The notes: a model not told the origin generated them from the sequence alone. DNA of 64,000 nt from Pomphorhynchus laevis (GCA_012934845.2 WNNJ02001739.1:1-64000), one strand, 5' to 3'. Counted from the stretch's first letter, positions 33,008 to 44,566 are shown. Program-made: numbers and translations.

Positions 33008-33240
33008 ATGTATCCTCTAATTGATTTGACTCAGCTGTTTCCCGAGTCCTTCTGGAAATTAGTCGTCTTGAATATCTGCTTTCTTAGTAACGAGGTTGAT
33101 TCAGTATATGATCTTTTTCTTCATAAATCTTTGGATGTTTTGTGTTTCACCGAATCTTGGCACTTTGGTCATAATGATTACTCTATAAAACGCCTCTGCT
33201 TACTAAATCTCTCTTTGGTTGATAAAGCTAGTCAACTACC
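33008..33240 (+). pseudogene. LINE endonuclease start, copy 1
   Basis: It encodes VVLNICFLSNEVDSVYDLFL then SLDVLCFTESWH, the first catalytic blocks of an apurinic-type endonuclease (asparagine in LN-R-S and glutamate in TESW). It is truncated by the second minisatellite. Confidence 0.7.
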
Positions 33241-33254
33241 TTTCAGTTCAGTTT

Positions 33255-33610
33255 ATCATCCTCCAGTTTATCACCTAGTAAATCCTCCTGCAAATCCTCA
33301 AGTAAATTATCCAGTAAATCCTCCAGTAAATCCTTTAGTAAATCCTCCAGTAAATCCTCCAGTAAATCCTTTAGTAAATCCTCCAGTAAATCCTCCAGTA
33401 AATCCTCCAGTAAATCCTCCAGTAAATCCTCCAGTTAATCCTCCAGTTAATCCTCCAGTTAATCATCTGTTAAATCATTTATTTAAATCCTTCAGTAAAC
33501 TGTCCAGTAAATCCTTCGGTAAATCATCAAGAAAATTCTCAAATAAAGTCGTCTGTGAATCCTTCAGCAAATCTTCCAGTAACTTATTTAGTATATCCTC
33601 TAATTGATTC
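33255..33610 (+). repeat. 12-bp minisatellite, second array
   Basis: Same unit as the first array, with a run of AATCCTCCAGTT variants near 33425-33465. It sits between two copies of the LINE endonuclease start. Confidence 0.9.
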
Positions 33611-34560
33611 GACTATGCTTCCCAACTTTTCCTGGAAATTTGCCGTCTTAAATATCTGTTCTCTTAGTAACAAGGTTGATCCAGTATATTATCTTATACT
33701 TCATAAATCTTTGGATGTTTTGTGTTTAACCGAATCTTGGCACGTTGATCATAATTATTACTCTATTAAACGTATCCACTTTTAAACCTCTCTGTAGTTA
33801 AAAGGATCGTCAATTACCTATTAGTTTAAACATATCAATTAACCTTGGTGGTCTTATAGCTTTCTCTCACCATTGGTCTCCGTTGCAATCATTATCGTTG
33901 CCATTTGACCTACTTTGCTTACTTTCGACCTACTTGGGTTCCGTGTAAAAGCCGGTTTGTTGTTTATCAATATCTACTTGTTCTATCTACATGATTCGTG
34001 TCATCCGTCATACTCTTTTGTTGGTGAACTTGCAACCTTACTTTCTTTCATCTTCCTCTCCGGATTACCTTGAGTTGTACTATGTGATATAAATGATCGC
34101 TTAGACCGTCCTTGTAATTCAAATACCTTAAAAACGATTTCTACATTTTATGATTATGATTTTCAAATGTTGTTTCCTCACTATTCTGCTACTACCCATA
34201 TTCTTAGCGGTACCATCGATATTGTTGCCTTATCTTCGCGTCTTGCCTTGTCTTCTTTATTGTGTATATCTGATCCTGCTCTATCTGACTACTCCCGGGT
34301 TACCTGTTCTCTCCCTTTGTTAAAAATCAATGTTGCTGCAAAAATTATTTCGTGTCGTTCTTGGAAATTCCTCGATCTTTTCTTTCTACGCTCTCATATC
34401 AACATCTATCCGTTAATATATCCTTCCTTTATCTATCAATCCCCCAATTACTTATGTACCCTCTTTAACAATGTATTTTGCTCTCTATCCTCGATGAAAT
34501 TCTTCCACTTAAAACTTTCGTTCAATCACGTCACTATCGTGCAACATGGTTCGAATCTGA
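33595..34560 (+). pseudogene. LINE endonuclease, copy 2
   Basis: This copy repeats the start seen at 33008 (AVLNICSLSNKVDPVYYLIL, then LDVLCLTESWH) and continues into degraded endonuclease text. A frame with the segment DPALSDYSRVTCSL (34167-34568) corresponds to the C-terminal S-D-H-x-x-V region. Confidence 0.65.
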
Positions 34561-34889
34561 GTGTATGACTTCAAAACGCTTCATGAGTTGTTCTTTTCGA
34601 ACTTATCATCGTTATCTCAGAATATCTTCAGCACTTCACTCCTCCGTTTATCTAACCAATTGTTTGCTCTTCGTCGTTCGCATAGGCAACTTCTGCTTTC
34701 TAAGGTACATAATTTTTGGCGAATCAAACTGGCTTCCGCTAATAACTATCGAACTAAATGAAAAACTATCAAATCTCTACTTTCTCGTTGTTCTGTCATA
34801 TTCAATCTTGATCCTTCTTAATTCTCCTATTACCTAATTTCAAAAACTATTTCTCTAATCGATTCGATCATCGTCTTTTCACAAACTTC

Positions 34890-35980
34890 TTGTATCCGTC
34901 TATTCGTATTCCTGAGCTCTTTTATTTACTTGCGGTATCTGAAGATAAGGTATGTTGCCTTCTTATTTCGTCAACCTGTAAGTCTTCCCATGCCGATCCC
35001 ATTTCTACTCGAATTCTCAAATTGTTGTCAACAGACTTCACACCTTTCCTTACCAGACTCTTTAACTCGTCAATCGTGAATGGAATATTTCCTGTTCTTT
35101 GGAAAACGGTCATTGTTCGTCCCCTACTTAAAAAGTCCACTCTTGACCCCTTTCTTCCTTGATCTTATCGCCCGATATCAATTTTATCAACCTTATCTAA
35201 AATTCTTAAACACCCTGTCTTAGATCAGATCAACAAGTATCTCTCTTCATCGCAACTGTACCCTTCTTTTCAATCTGCTTTCCGCTCCAATCATTCCGCC
35301 GAACAACCATGTCATAAAGTATTTTCTGATATGCTCTCCGCTGGTGACAAAGGCCTTTATAGTGTGATGATATCGCTCGATCTTTCATCTGCATTTGACA
35401 TTATCGATCACAAAATTCTTCTTTTTCGTCTTCGCTATCATTATAGCTTCTCTTTATCCACATTGGCTTGGTTCTTTTTGTATCTCTTCGATTGATCATT
35501 TTCCGTCCATTCTAATTATATGTCTTCTCCTTTATTTTCTCTCTACTTCTTTATTATCACTAGTCTCCTCATTCCCAAAACTAAATTTTCATATCCTCGT
35601 CGAATTGTCTTTATGCTTTATCAGAACATCTAATTTCTTTGCGCATGTCCCTCAATCCTACGCAATCCAAAGTGTTATGTATTTTACCCTCCACTGTTTC
35701 TGTATTTCCTCTTTCTCTGTATCTTCAGACCACAATTATTCCTGCTGTAGATAAACTAGTATTTCTAGGCGTTCACTTCGACAGTAATATGAATCTCGAT
35801 CCCTTCATTCGTGATAAAACTAGATCTTCAAATCTTCTTCTCCGTGATATTCGTCTCGTCAGAAATTCTCTAGATTTTAGTTCTTGTAAATCTCTTATCT
35901 CATCCCTTCTTTTCCCACGTATTGATTACTGTCTTAGCCTTCTCGTCTTTTCTTCAAAGTCATCCCTTAAACCTCTTTAG
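34890..35980 (+). pseudogene. LINE reverse transcriptase
   Basis: 34890-35162 encodes SSHADPISTRILKLLSTDF and IVRPLLKKSTLDPFLP, the RT entry of L2/CR1 elements. DLSSAFDIIDHKI follows near 35372. The connection domain (FLGVHFDSNMNLDPFI, RIDYCLSLL) is at 35750-35945. Several frame changes separate these. Confidence 0.75.
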
Positions 35981-36440
35981 CGCCTCGTTAACACTGCTGT
36001 GCGCATACTCTTTCGACTTCGTAAATACGATAATATCTCTTCCTATTTATCAAAACTTGGATGGCTAAGTATTAAGCATCGCGTTAGTTTCGTCTGCTTT
36101 GTCTAACTTATCGTCTTCTTCATTGTAATTCTCCTTCTTATCTCTACCTGTCAACTCTAGGTGAATCTCGATATCTTTCTACTCACCTACGTTCCTGTGA
36201 TTCTCTTCTGCTACACGTACCTCTTCACTCAACCAACATTAACCCTCGATCCCTACATATTGCTGCTCATTTCCTTTGGAATTCCTTACCTGATCATCTG
36301 CGATCTTCATCCTCACTCCCATTTTTCAAAAAGCAACTACAATCAATGCTACTCAACGTGTAACATTTTTTAATCTGTTTCACTTTTGTGGGCTTGTAAG
36401 CACACAGTCTGTGTGTATTTGCCACATTAAAAAATCTTTC

Positions 36441-36960
36441 CTTTACTTATATCGTATGTTACTGATATCTTATGTTACTGATATATCAAATAATAAATAT
36501 TAAATTTATTTATAATATTTATTTTTAATAAATATTAAAAATAATTTATTCTTTCATTTGATGCAGCTCCTTAAAATAATTTATTCTTTCATTTGATGCA
36601 GCTCCAATAATTATGTATCAATAATTGATCAGTATCAACTATTAAAATTTGTTAAATTTTTAAATACTATTTTGATTACCCATTATAATCTGTGTTTGAT
36701 ACTTTAACTACTAAAACGGATATTGCTCTGCACACGAAAACGCTCATTTCTGCAACAACTACCAAATCGAAGGGAGTTTTAGCTCCGGACCATCTATAAG
36801 CAAGTGTCAATGCACCTAATAGTTACTTTATTTAATCGTATTTGCTGGATAAATATGCTAGTTCATTTGCTTAACAAATAAATACAAACAAGTATGTTAA
36901 TGATCTTCGTAACACTCTTAGCTCCCGAGGCATTGCAAGTCAACCTTACAAGTCGTTTTC
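36441..36960. other. AT-rich spacer
   Basis: A 36-base phrase (ATAATTTATTCTTTCATTTG with the following GATGCAGCTCC) occurs twice in tandem at 36540-36605. No gene. Confidence 0.5.
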
Positions 36961-36967
36961 CTATATA

Positions 36968-37180
36968 GTGTATGGTATACCCTCTAACTATTCACTCAGC
37001 TTTATTCATATCGAATACATTGATTTCATACGTAAATCTCAAATCAAGCGCAGTTTTAATTTTAGGCTAGACGTCCAAGAAGCTCGTATTCCGTTGTACA
37101 CAGCTTTTGTAAACTTTATAAAAGCATTAGATTGTGCAGACAGAAAATTATTAACCTTGAATATAACTGCTATTTATTAG
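36968..37180 (+). pseudogene. LINE RT scrap fused to Penelope-like terminus
   Basis: The frame ends in LYTAFVNFIKALDCADRKLL, a degenerate RT catalytic block (FxDFxKAFDxVDR). From 37165 the sequence switches to TATTTATTAGTCAATTCATA, the terminal phrase of the Penelope-like repeat at 9020 and 41570. Confidence 0.5.
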
Positions 37181-37261
37181 TCAATTCATAAAACTTGACT
37201 TTTATATTAAATTTTAATGTTAAATTTGATCGTGATATAAATATAAATTGTAGACAAAGTT

Positions 37262-37430
37262 ATCTGATGTATTGTATTTTATTCGAGCTGTAACTGATGA
37301 ATTTCAATTATATGAATAACTGCTTGCTTTGGACACTCTTAAAGAAAGGGAAAGGGATATTGATATTTTTAACAACTTCAAAGAGCATGTAACAAATTAG
37401 GACTAGACATTAGAGCGAGTAATTTGATAA
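37262..37430 (+). mobile_element. hAT (ZBED-type) transposase fragment
   Basis: The stretch is nearly identical to 57883-58025. Shared pieces include RAVTDEFQLYE and RERDIDIF, which resemble the first catalytic region of ZBED/FAM200-like hAT transposases. Only about 170 bp remain. Confidence 0.65.
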
Positions 37431-37520
37431 AGAAAACAGAGGAATTTTTAAGAATTTTATTTAGAAGATAATTGTAATCGCAAATTTTAGGCAACGAACT
37501 GTTACCATCTTCAGGATGCT
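37431..37520 (-). other. Possible Penelope-like 3' scrap
   Basis: The minus strand reads CTGAAGATGGTAACAG near 37520-37505, a phrase often seen next to Penelope-like elements. Evidence is this short match only. Confidence 0.25.
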
Positions 37521-37689
37521 AGAGTAATCATAAATATAAAAATTTGTTAACCAACAACCACTAGCCATCTAGAAAAGCATGACAAGCTAGAAAAACAAGG
37601 ATTAAAGAACATATTTCTTTCTTTTCTCTTTGTTCGTATTAGGACTCTTAACTTTACTTCAATCTCTCACTACTTCTTCAATCTTACGG

Positions 37690-37800
37690 TCTCAGGTCCA
37701 TAGGGATTTGAGCCCCGACCGCACCGGAGGTTTAAATTCTTCCGGTGATGTCGGAGGATTTGAGACATAAATGTGTTTCAAATCAATGCACATAAATGTC
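37690..37800 (-). mobile_element. 3' end scrap of the I/Jockey-like LINE
   Basis: The phrase TTTGAGCCCCGACCG resembles ATCTGAGCCCCCGACCG at 60168, near the 3' end of the minus-strand copy there. A hairpin with arms CTTTCTCACA and TGTGAGAAAG and an inner CTCCTT/AAGGAG stem follows at 37812-37854. Confidence 0.4.
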
Positions 37801-37854
37801 TTTCTCACATGATCCCTCCTTCAAAAGGAGCCTGTGAGAAAGCAAGCAACGCTG

Positions 37855-39123
37855 GAAATTAAAATTCCTTGCCAATAAAATTAGGATGATTCGGATAGCA
37901 CGTTGTTAGTTTAAAGAGGATATGTCCATGCTACTACGTTAACAAATTTTCGAAGTTGGCTTTTAAATATACCACATGGCAGGTGAAACGACTGATGGTA
38001 GTTCACCCTACTGATGAGTGCTGCCGGCTACAATTAGCTCGTCTTGGAGTGATAAAGAAGTTTGCTCTGCATGTAATCGAATTCCGGTTTTTGCAAAATT
38101 ACGATTATATATATAAGTGACATGGTGATTGAAAGTCGTGAATCGAAGTCCAGTCTATCAAGCAACACCATTTATATATACATTTATACATATATATTAC
38201 GATAATGAAACAAAAACTAATTAGCTAACATTGTATAGTTTAACACATTTTGCGAATTATGTTGCATTTCGAAAGAAATCCTGGACCTAAGTACATCCGT
38301 GTAAATCTTATATATACTTAATTGTCGTAACAGTAACCAACCAGACAAATTGTTTACTTCGACAACGTTTCGATCCTCACTTTGATCTGTATCAAGTTAA
38401 ATTAATGTATGTAGTTATAATCAAGAATTTTTTAACCCATATATAATTATATATAACCCATATATATTATTGTAAGTAGTTATAATCAAGAATTTTTTAT
38501 TCTTGATTATAACTACTTGTAACTACTTTAATCAAGAACTCATCCTAACTACTTAATCCGACTGACGATGACTGCTGGGTGGTTAGGAGCGTCTCTGAGT
38601 GATACATTAGACTGATGAAGCTGATTATCAAAGTCCAGTTATTTAGCAGCAAATATGGATTAAAAATTAATCGTAGCCAGTTTGGCTACGATTAATACTG
38701 TAATACTATCATTGATATATAATCGTTAATACTGTAATACTGTCCTATAGGACTCAGATGTGAATGCATATATTTAATGAAGAAACACCAAAAACTACAT
38801 GCAAATTATTTTTAAAACGTTTTGTTTTTAAGTCTTTGTCAATTAATTGTGTGTTATTATCTCTCAAACATTTTATAATAATTTTCATACAAATATTTGA
38901 CAAAGTCTAAAAAGGCGAAATTTTTTAAAAGAATTTACTGCAGTCTTCGGTGCTTCTTCGTTATATTAATAACATAGACTTTTCATCCGGGAAAACGTAA
39001 TTATTAGTTATCATGGTTAATTACCTTTCTATGTCAAATCAGTTTGATAGTCTTACTGTAATATTTTAAATGTAGAGTGAACTGAAAAATTTCATTTTTT
39101 AATGTTTTTTTTTGCACTTTCAG
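37855..39123. other. Mixed repeats, no gene
   Basis: It contains a diverged part of the 392-bp satellite (38560-38700), a GATC-stem motif on the minus strand at 38350-38400, and an LRR-like frame NLLQSSVLLRYINNIDFSSG before GTAATT at 38998. That frame is one base out of phase with any acceptor. Confidence 0.5.
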
Positions 39124-39189
39124 ACAAGTTTCATCGTCCTATGATGTGATAACGCCATTTCATCTAATGTTGCCGTGCCTTACTAAATT
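39124..39189 (+). CDS. LRR exon B1
   Basis: 66 bp, acceptor GCACTTTCAG and donor GTGAGC. It encodes QVSSSYDVITPFHLMLPCLT and closes KL. The LPCLTKL ending is typical. The last 20 bases and the downstream intron are partly duplicated at 39955-40060. Confidence 0.65.
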
Positions 39190-39404
39190 GTGAGCAAACT
39201 TAAAATATCTGATCATTTTACTTTGCATCAGAATTATTATTCAATTATTAATTTAATTGACAATTTGTATGAGCACATACTATGCTTCACGCCATGAAGT
39301 ATGATACATAACAAAATCAATTCTAAAAATGCAGTCAAAATCCTTGACGTAATCAAATTTTCATATCGATTCTGCCTAGGGAAGCGATTGTGCTAGTATC
39401 AATA

Positions 39405-40366
39405 CATTTCATTTCTATCGTGACAATTACAATCGTAATTTATCGTAAAAATGAACAGTTCTTACGTCTTTATTTCTACGAAATGATTTTATTTCGTTTC
39501 CATTATTGTAATTAGCATTTAATGTCGATGATAAAGTATTTCAAATACTTTTACAACACCATATTTAGTCAGAAATTCTGACTAATACATTAGGAAGAAA
39601 CAAAGTCTTCTTCCAAATATATAAAGAAAAATCTTCATTCTGGCTCTCGATAGAAATCAGTGTGAGGATGACATTAGAACCTTAATATTTAGTTTGAGCC
39701 TGATCCTGGTTGCATATCGATACGGTCAAGTGATGCAATTGTAGTATTATAAATCCATATCCTTTTATGTGACTGTGGTAGTCGTAATTTCTTTAAAAAG
39801 CGAATAGTTCTTACGTCTTCATTTCCAAGAAATGATTTCACTTTGTTTCTATCACGATTGTTAATGTCGATGTAAAAGTATTTCTGATACTTTTACATGA
39901 AATTGAGACTAATACATTGGGATGAAACAAGGTCTTTTTTCTTTCTTGTTTGTCGTGCTTAACTTAATTGTAAGAAAATTCATAGAGTTTGATATGTTTA
40001 CTTTGTATTTTAATATTAATTCAGAATTATCATTAAATTCCTTATTTAATTAACAATTTGTATGAGTACACTCTGCTTTACGCAATGAATGACGTTGCAT
40101 AACAAATTCCATGCTAAAAATACTTTCGAAATTAATGATGTAATCAAATTTTCATATCGATTGTCAAAAGAAGCGATTTTGGTATTATTAATCCTATCTT
40201 TTTATTGACTATTACAATTGTAGTTTATTGTTAAAGCGAATAGTTCTTACGTCTTTATTTCTACGAAATGATTTTATTTCGTTTCCATTATTGTAATTAG
40301 CATTTAATGTCGATGTCAAAGTATTTCTGATACTTTTACAACACCACATTTAGTCAGAAATTCTTC
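39405..40366 (+). repeat. Three tandem-spaced copies of a 165-190-bp repeat
   Basis: Copies at about 39405-39590, 39763-39915 and 40199-40366 share AGTTCTTACGTCTT.ATTTC, GAAATGATTT, TTAATGTCGATG and TTTAGTCAGAAATTC. They lie in the long gap after exon B1, so they look like intron expansion. Confidence 0.75.
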
Positions 40367-40755
40367 TTCCAATAAGGAAATTATTTTAATCCTCGAATAG
40401 AATTAAAATGAGATTGGCATTGGAACACAAATAATCAGCTATCCCCCTGATTCCTGTAGCGTAAACTAAAGCGACACTTAACGATCGAGCCAACAAGGAT
40501 CTGACACACAACTGAGGTCTTAATCACAGCGCATAATAGATGTGCGCTGCGAAGGACGTCTTAAGGAGCCGTTTACTCGAAATTACGATTTACTATATGG
40601 TGCAAGTGTACTGCCGGCGGACTTAAACGTAATTTTTATTCAATATATTAATTATTAATTAAACTAATTTTTTACTTCAACAATTAACATTTATTTTTAT
40701 TTCTATTTTCCTAATTTGATCATTTTTATACGCCTTTTATACAAATCTCTTTTAG

Positions 40756-40821
40756 AGTTATAGAACAATATGAAGAAAGATTTGATGGATATCCAATATT
40801 TATTTTCTTGATTCGTATAAG
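40756..40821 (+). CDS. Possible LRR exon B2
   Basis: 66 bp, acceptor TCTCTTTTAG; the donor GTGGAT is weak. The frame is open and phase 2, encoding VIEQYEERFDGYPIFIFLIR. Repeat spacing is loose, so it may be a diverged or dying exon. Confidence 0.3.
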
Positions 40822-41032
40822 GTGGATGTATGTTAAACAAAGTTTAATGTTGTTTGTTACAATCTGGTCAGTCATTTAAAATAATTAAGTAATCAATTAC
40901 CAAACAATTTAAATATTATTTATTTTTAATCGCATACAATAATTGCATTTCTATAATAAAAGTTGTTTAACAGCGGTTTTTAAAAGACTTTTAAAATAAT
41001 CAATTATTTAACCAAAAATTCAAATAATTTAG

Positions 41033-41083
41033 TTTTGATTTGAAATATGAATCTAGTCACACTACTCATATCGAAATAAAATA
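41033..41083 (+). CDS. Possible short LRR exon B3
   Basis: 51 bp, acceptor ATAATTTAG and donor GTAAAT, phase 2. It encodes FDLKYESSHTTHIEIK. It has the same length as A18. The call rests on phase and splice sites more than on the peptide. Confidence 0.3.
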
Positions 41084-41449
41084 GTAAATTTAACAGTAAC
41101 TCACTATGAAATGAGTTAAGTACATTTCACTATTCAATATCCAAGAATATTTGTTATATTTATTAAAAGTACTGACTATTATATTAATTATTGAAAAGTC
41201 AACAAGTATAATTGACTAATAAATTAATAATCGAGAGAAATTCAAGATGTTAACACCCTTTTAAATATTTTAAAATGATAAAATATCTTATATTAAATAA
41301 ATGATGTCGTGATCAGGACTGTAAGTCGAAAGCTTGTCAAGAATAAGTTTACTTGATCGTGTCGGAAATTAAATTAAAACCAATAATGATAGTAACTTTT
41401 GACACGAAACTAAACTTTAAGTATACTTCAAATTTCATTAGAAGAAATA

Positions 41450-41640
41450 CAGCAATAGGGTTTACTTGCCCCGTTGCTATGTTGAGTCGAGGAATAAACA
41501 GGGGCTTGAACCAGATAACAAAGCAGTTCCTTCTGATGACCTCTAATCCTTATTCTTATACTTCGTCTGTTATTTAGTAGTCAATTCATAACTATTGATT
41601 TTTATTTTAAAGTTTAATAATAAATTCTATTTCAATACAA
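41450..41640 (+). repeat. Terminal repeat of Penelope-like family
   Basis: This is a diverged copy of 8915-9060: TTGCCCCGTTGCTATG, GATAACAAAGCAGTTCC, TCTGATGACCTCTAAT, then TTAGTAGTCAATTCATAA. Confidence 0.6.
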
Positions 41641-42629
41641 ATTTTTTAATTGGCACGAACAGGAAAATATAAACCTGCATGCTTTTTTACAACATCCGTC
41701 GGGAAGCTAAACCCGAAATGCTTCACAGGGACTTCTCTTCTCAGTGGCTTCACAGTACAGCATGTCCTGAAGAAAGAAACTATAGCACACGTGCTGTTCA
41801 GTGAAGCAACTAATTACGCAAATCTTAGCAAATGTAAGGCTGGTCACCGGTGGAGGAGCGTGCGCTTGGTAAATTCTTTTCTGAACAGCCATTTAAAATA
41901 ATTAACTCGTCATACAATTAAAGCATTAATTTATTTTGTCTGATAATTTAATTTTTATATTTTGTATTATTTAGTTGTTTGAAATAAAAAGATAAAAATT
42001 CTTATTTAAACACTATTTCAGTAGAAACATTTCTTGTTCCCACTGTAATAATGGGTAGAGTGTTGAGAAAATCTCCAAACGTAGTGAAGCAGCGACTAAG
42101 ATACGGGCTCGGTTTTCAGAAGAGAGCGAACTCGATAAAAGTTCACATTGGCGTTTTTCATAAATGGATTTTCCAATGGCATCTCACTCGACGTTTAAGC
42201 TAACCGGCTGTTAGTAGCCTTAGCGAGCAGTTCTTTGCGCGTTTCTTCCATTGAGAAGGAAGTGTCTCCTAAAATCGCACGCTAGAGTTTATTAATAGAC
42301 ATTCGGGACGAAATGTACGCAGAGAGTGCAGTGTCTCGAATTGTGCAAATGCCGATTCCGCTATGCTTAACGGTAAGACTTGCTTATTCCCGTGCGCTAT
42401 TTTTCACTGACATGTTGATGACCGATTGAAAAGTATCGCGCAACGTTTCCTTGTATGTCTTTGAAGAGTCAGCTAAGAAACACGAAGCAGATCGTAGAAT
42501 ATACGTAAGCTTAGGAATATTGTAACAGTTTCTTAAAAGAAAAGTAGCATCCTGCCTGGAGAGTTTTGTCAGACGCGAATTGACTAATTTTTATCTGGAA
42601 ATAATATGCAAATAATTGACTCGTCTGTT
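41641..42629. other. GC-balanced stretch of unknown origin
   Basis: 41650-41901 is an open 83-codon plus-strand frame with no recognised motif. 42010-42600 has more balanced composition than its surroundings but no long frame. It may be the 5' part of the LINE at 42630, as the composition is similar to 470-900. Confidence 0.35.
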
Positions 42630-42960
42630 ACAGTAAACTTGCGGTTGCAATCGCTGTAGAGTTTACGCTATTCTGCACGTCTTCTGATTTTGTTAGATCA
42701 ACAGAAGACCCTCGGCATACGGATTCTATAACGTATATTAATTGACGCACAACTTGTTCCTGGAGGGGACAGCTTATATTCTCGTGAAGGAGTAACTCAA
42801 GGTGATCCGTTTTCCATGGCTGCGTTCGCAATGGCATCGATACCACTAATTCGAATTATCAACGAAAATATTTTTGAAATAACCAACGGTGGTATGTGGA
42901 TGATGCCAATTTTGTTGGACCACCGCACACTTCCGTTTCCTTAACGAGCATGTATAAAAA
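42630..42960 (+). mobile_element. REL-type LINE RT fragment, second copy
   Basis: It encodes EGVTQGDPFSMAAFAMASIP, then after a frame shift a GMWMMPILL scrap that corresponds to the WYADDANFVG box of the copy at 589-1650. It has the same family and orientation, about 330 bp, truncated at both sides. Confidence 0.7.
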
Positions 42961-43538
42961 TGTAAACTTCGTATTTAGTTGGTTGTATATAGATAAATCA
43001 AAAATAAATTATAATAAATTCTTCTTAAATATCATATCATTTCTATGAAAAAAAAGATTATTTGAACTTAAAACTTATCTAAATATAAAAGCAAATTGGA
43101 AATCATTGCTATCGGGTTGTATGTTATATATAATGAGAACGGGTTCATTATTATAAATACGAGATTTGTGAAAACGTTGTGAGCTTTCAGCCGACCACGA
43201 CCATTTTAATCAAAAATATTACATTTTACTTCTGTTTATAAAGGGTCTAATTGGCCGAAAGCTCAATAAGATTTTAATGTCTGGTTGATATTAAATAAAT
43301 AAGCAGCTTTAATTTCATATATTTGCAGTGGTTTTCTATTTTTAATAGTTAAACAACAACATTAAACAGTAAATATTAATATATAATAATTATTATATTT
43401 AATAGTCATTATTGAACGATAAATTGATATTTACCTTAAAATTGTCATCGAGAACATGCAATTTGATTATTTGTGATTTTTTCAATGTATTAATTTCAGA
43501 AAGATTTTTGATACTCTATATTATCAACTTTAAATTAG
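42961..43538. other. AT-rich intron-like sequence
   Basis: It contains a 12-bp inverted word (GAGCTTTCAGCC at 43170 and GGCCGAAAGCTC at 43250). Nothing coding is recognised. Confidence 0.45.
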
Positions 43539-43610
43539 ATCAATTAAAAATGGAATGATTACAAACAACAGAATTCCACACTTCCGTTTCCTTAACAAAC
43601 TTCAGATATT
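43539..43610 (+). CDS. LRR exon B4
   Basis: 72 bp, acceptor TTTAAATTAG and donor GTAAGT. It encodes SIKNGMITNNRIPHFRFLNK and closes LQIL. TNNRIPHF matches the repeat core, and the closing is canonical. Confidence 0.75.
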
Positions 43611-43764
43611 GTAAGTTGATTGTTTATATATTCTTAATTGTGAAGGCGAAGGTTTAAACAATCACTTTTTCTTTTAATATTTTACTAAGTTTCATATATT
43701 TTAAAATTTAAAATTTTTAATATATATTTTACGAAGACTTCAATTGTTCTTTGCATTAAAATAG

Positions 43765-43830
43765 ACATTTACAAAATATCACAAGTGTGCACAGTGACAT
43801 ATTTGGCTTTGTGCCGTATCTTCAAAGAAT
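43765..43830 (+). CDS. LRR exon B5
   Basis: 66 bp, acceptor TAAAATAG and donor GTAAGT. It encodes HLQNITSVHSDIFGFVPYLQ and closes RM. The I-F-G-F-V-P-Y-L block is a classic second half of an animal LRR. Confidence 0.75.
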
Positions 43831-43958
43831 GTAAGTGCACCGTTTATCCGTAATTTTTTGTAATGTTTCAATAAATTTTTAATACATTTTTTGCATAATT
43901 TGCAATAATATGTTCTGATTTTGCGATGGTATTTTATGTTTTGACTTTTCTTCCATAG

Positions 43959-44027
43959 CAAAATAATTGAATGCAGTTTGATTAACGACTCGATCGACCT
44001 ATCCAATAAAGGCCACCTGCATGAAAT
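43959..44027 (+). CDS. LRR exon B6
   Basis: 69 bp, acceptor TTCCATAG and donor GTGAGT. It encodes KIIECSLINDSIDLSNKGHL and closes HEM, an ending shared with A9 (GHLREM). Confidence 0.65.
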
Positions 44028-44301
44028 GTGAGTATTTGCAAACGTTTTATGAGCATCAATTATAATTAACTGTTTGTTATTTACGTTTTGTACTACGCAT
44101 CAATGAATATCGTTTAACTGTCGTGTCATATTGGGCATTGTTTTATAAATTATGAAAATAATGTTTTTGAACATAAATTTCATGTGTAAACTTCAAATTG
44201 TAATAAAACAATATATTTTTACTCAACTAACCTATGATTCTATAGTTTACATGAGAACTAGAAAATTAATCTCGAGTTTAATTGTGATCTAAAGACTACA
44301 G

Positions 44302-44369
44302 TTTTATTGAATCCCACAATTCTGTTTTTATAAAATGAAGTGATAATTTTGAGTCCACTTTCAATGAAT
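44302..44369 (+). pseudogene. Possible decayed LRR exon
   Basis: After AAGACTACAG the frame reads FIESHNSVFIK and then stops. The second half (NFESTFNE) is in another frame before GTCTAA. The 68-bp length is one base short of phase 2. It lies in the 467-base gap between B6 and B7. Confidence 0.3.
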
Positions 44370-44494
44370 GTCTAAAAGATAAATTGTATACATTAATATA
44401 TCAATATACTGTTAATGATGCTATATTTATCATCCTTGATTGTCACATATCTCATAAAGTCATAAATTCAAGTTCTATTGTATTTTAACATTAG

Positions 44495-44566
44495 AATTCT
44501 GCATAAAACAGCCGTCAATTTCCAACCGGAAAAGTTCTGCTCTGATAACATACTTCTAGAAACTGT
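44495..44566 (+). CDS. LRR exon B7
   Basis: 72 bp, acceptor AACATTAG and donor GTAAGA. It encodes ILHKTAVNFQPEKFCSDNIL and closes LETV. The following intron is 52 bases. Confidence 0.65.

Larger units (their letters stand above)
32140..36440 (+). mobile_element. L2/CR1-like LINE with repeated 5' end
   Basis: The order is 5' repeat array, endonuclease start (present twice, 33040-33200 and 33630-33780), endonuclease remainder, RT (34890-35600) and RT connection/C-terminus (35640-36340). The ORF is broken by many frameshifts, yet most blocks of the family are recognisable. The 3' end around 36380-36440 lacks an obvious tail repeat. It shares its RT with 30597-31020. Confidence 0.8.

Noticed and set aside
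39195-39266. Frame FTLHQNYYSIINLIDNL before GTATGA
   Set aside because: There is no acceptor in the proper phase, and the region is duplicated at 40000-40060 without conserving the frame.
40430-40620. Less AT-rich block resembling a tRNA-derived repeat
   Set aside because: A and B boxes could not be placed with correct spacing on either strand.
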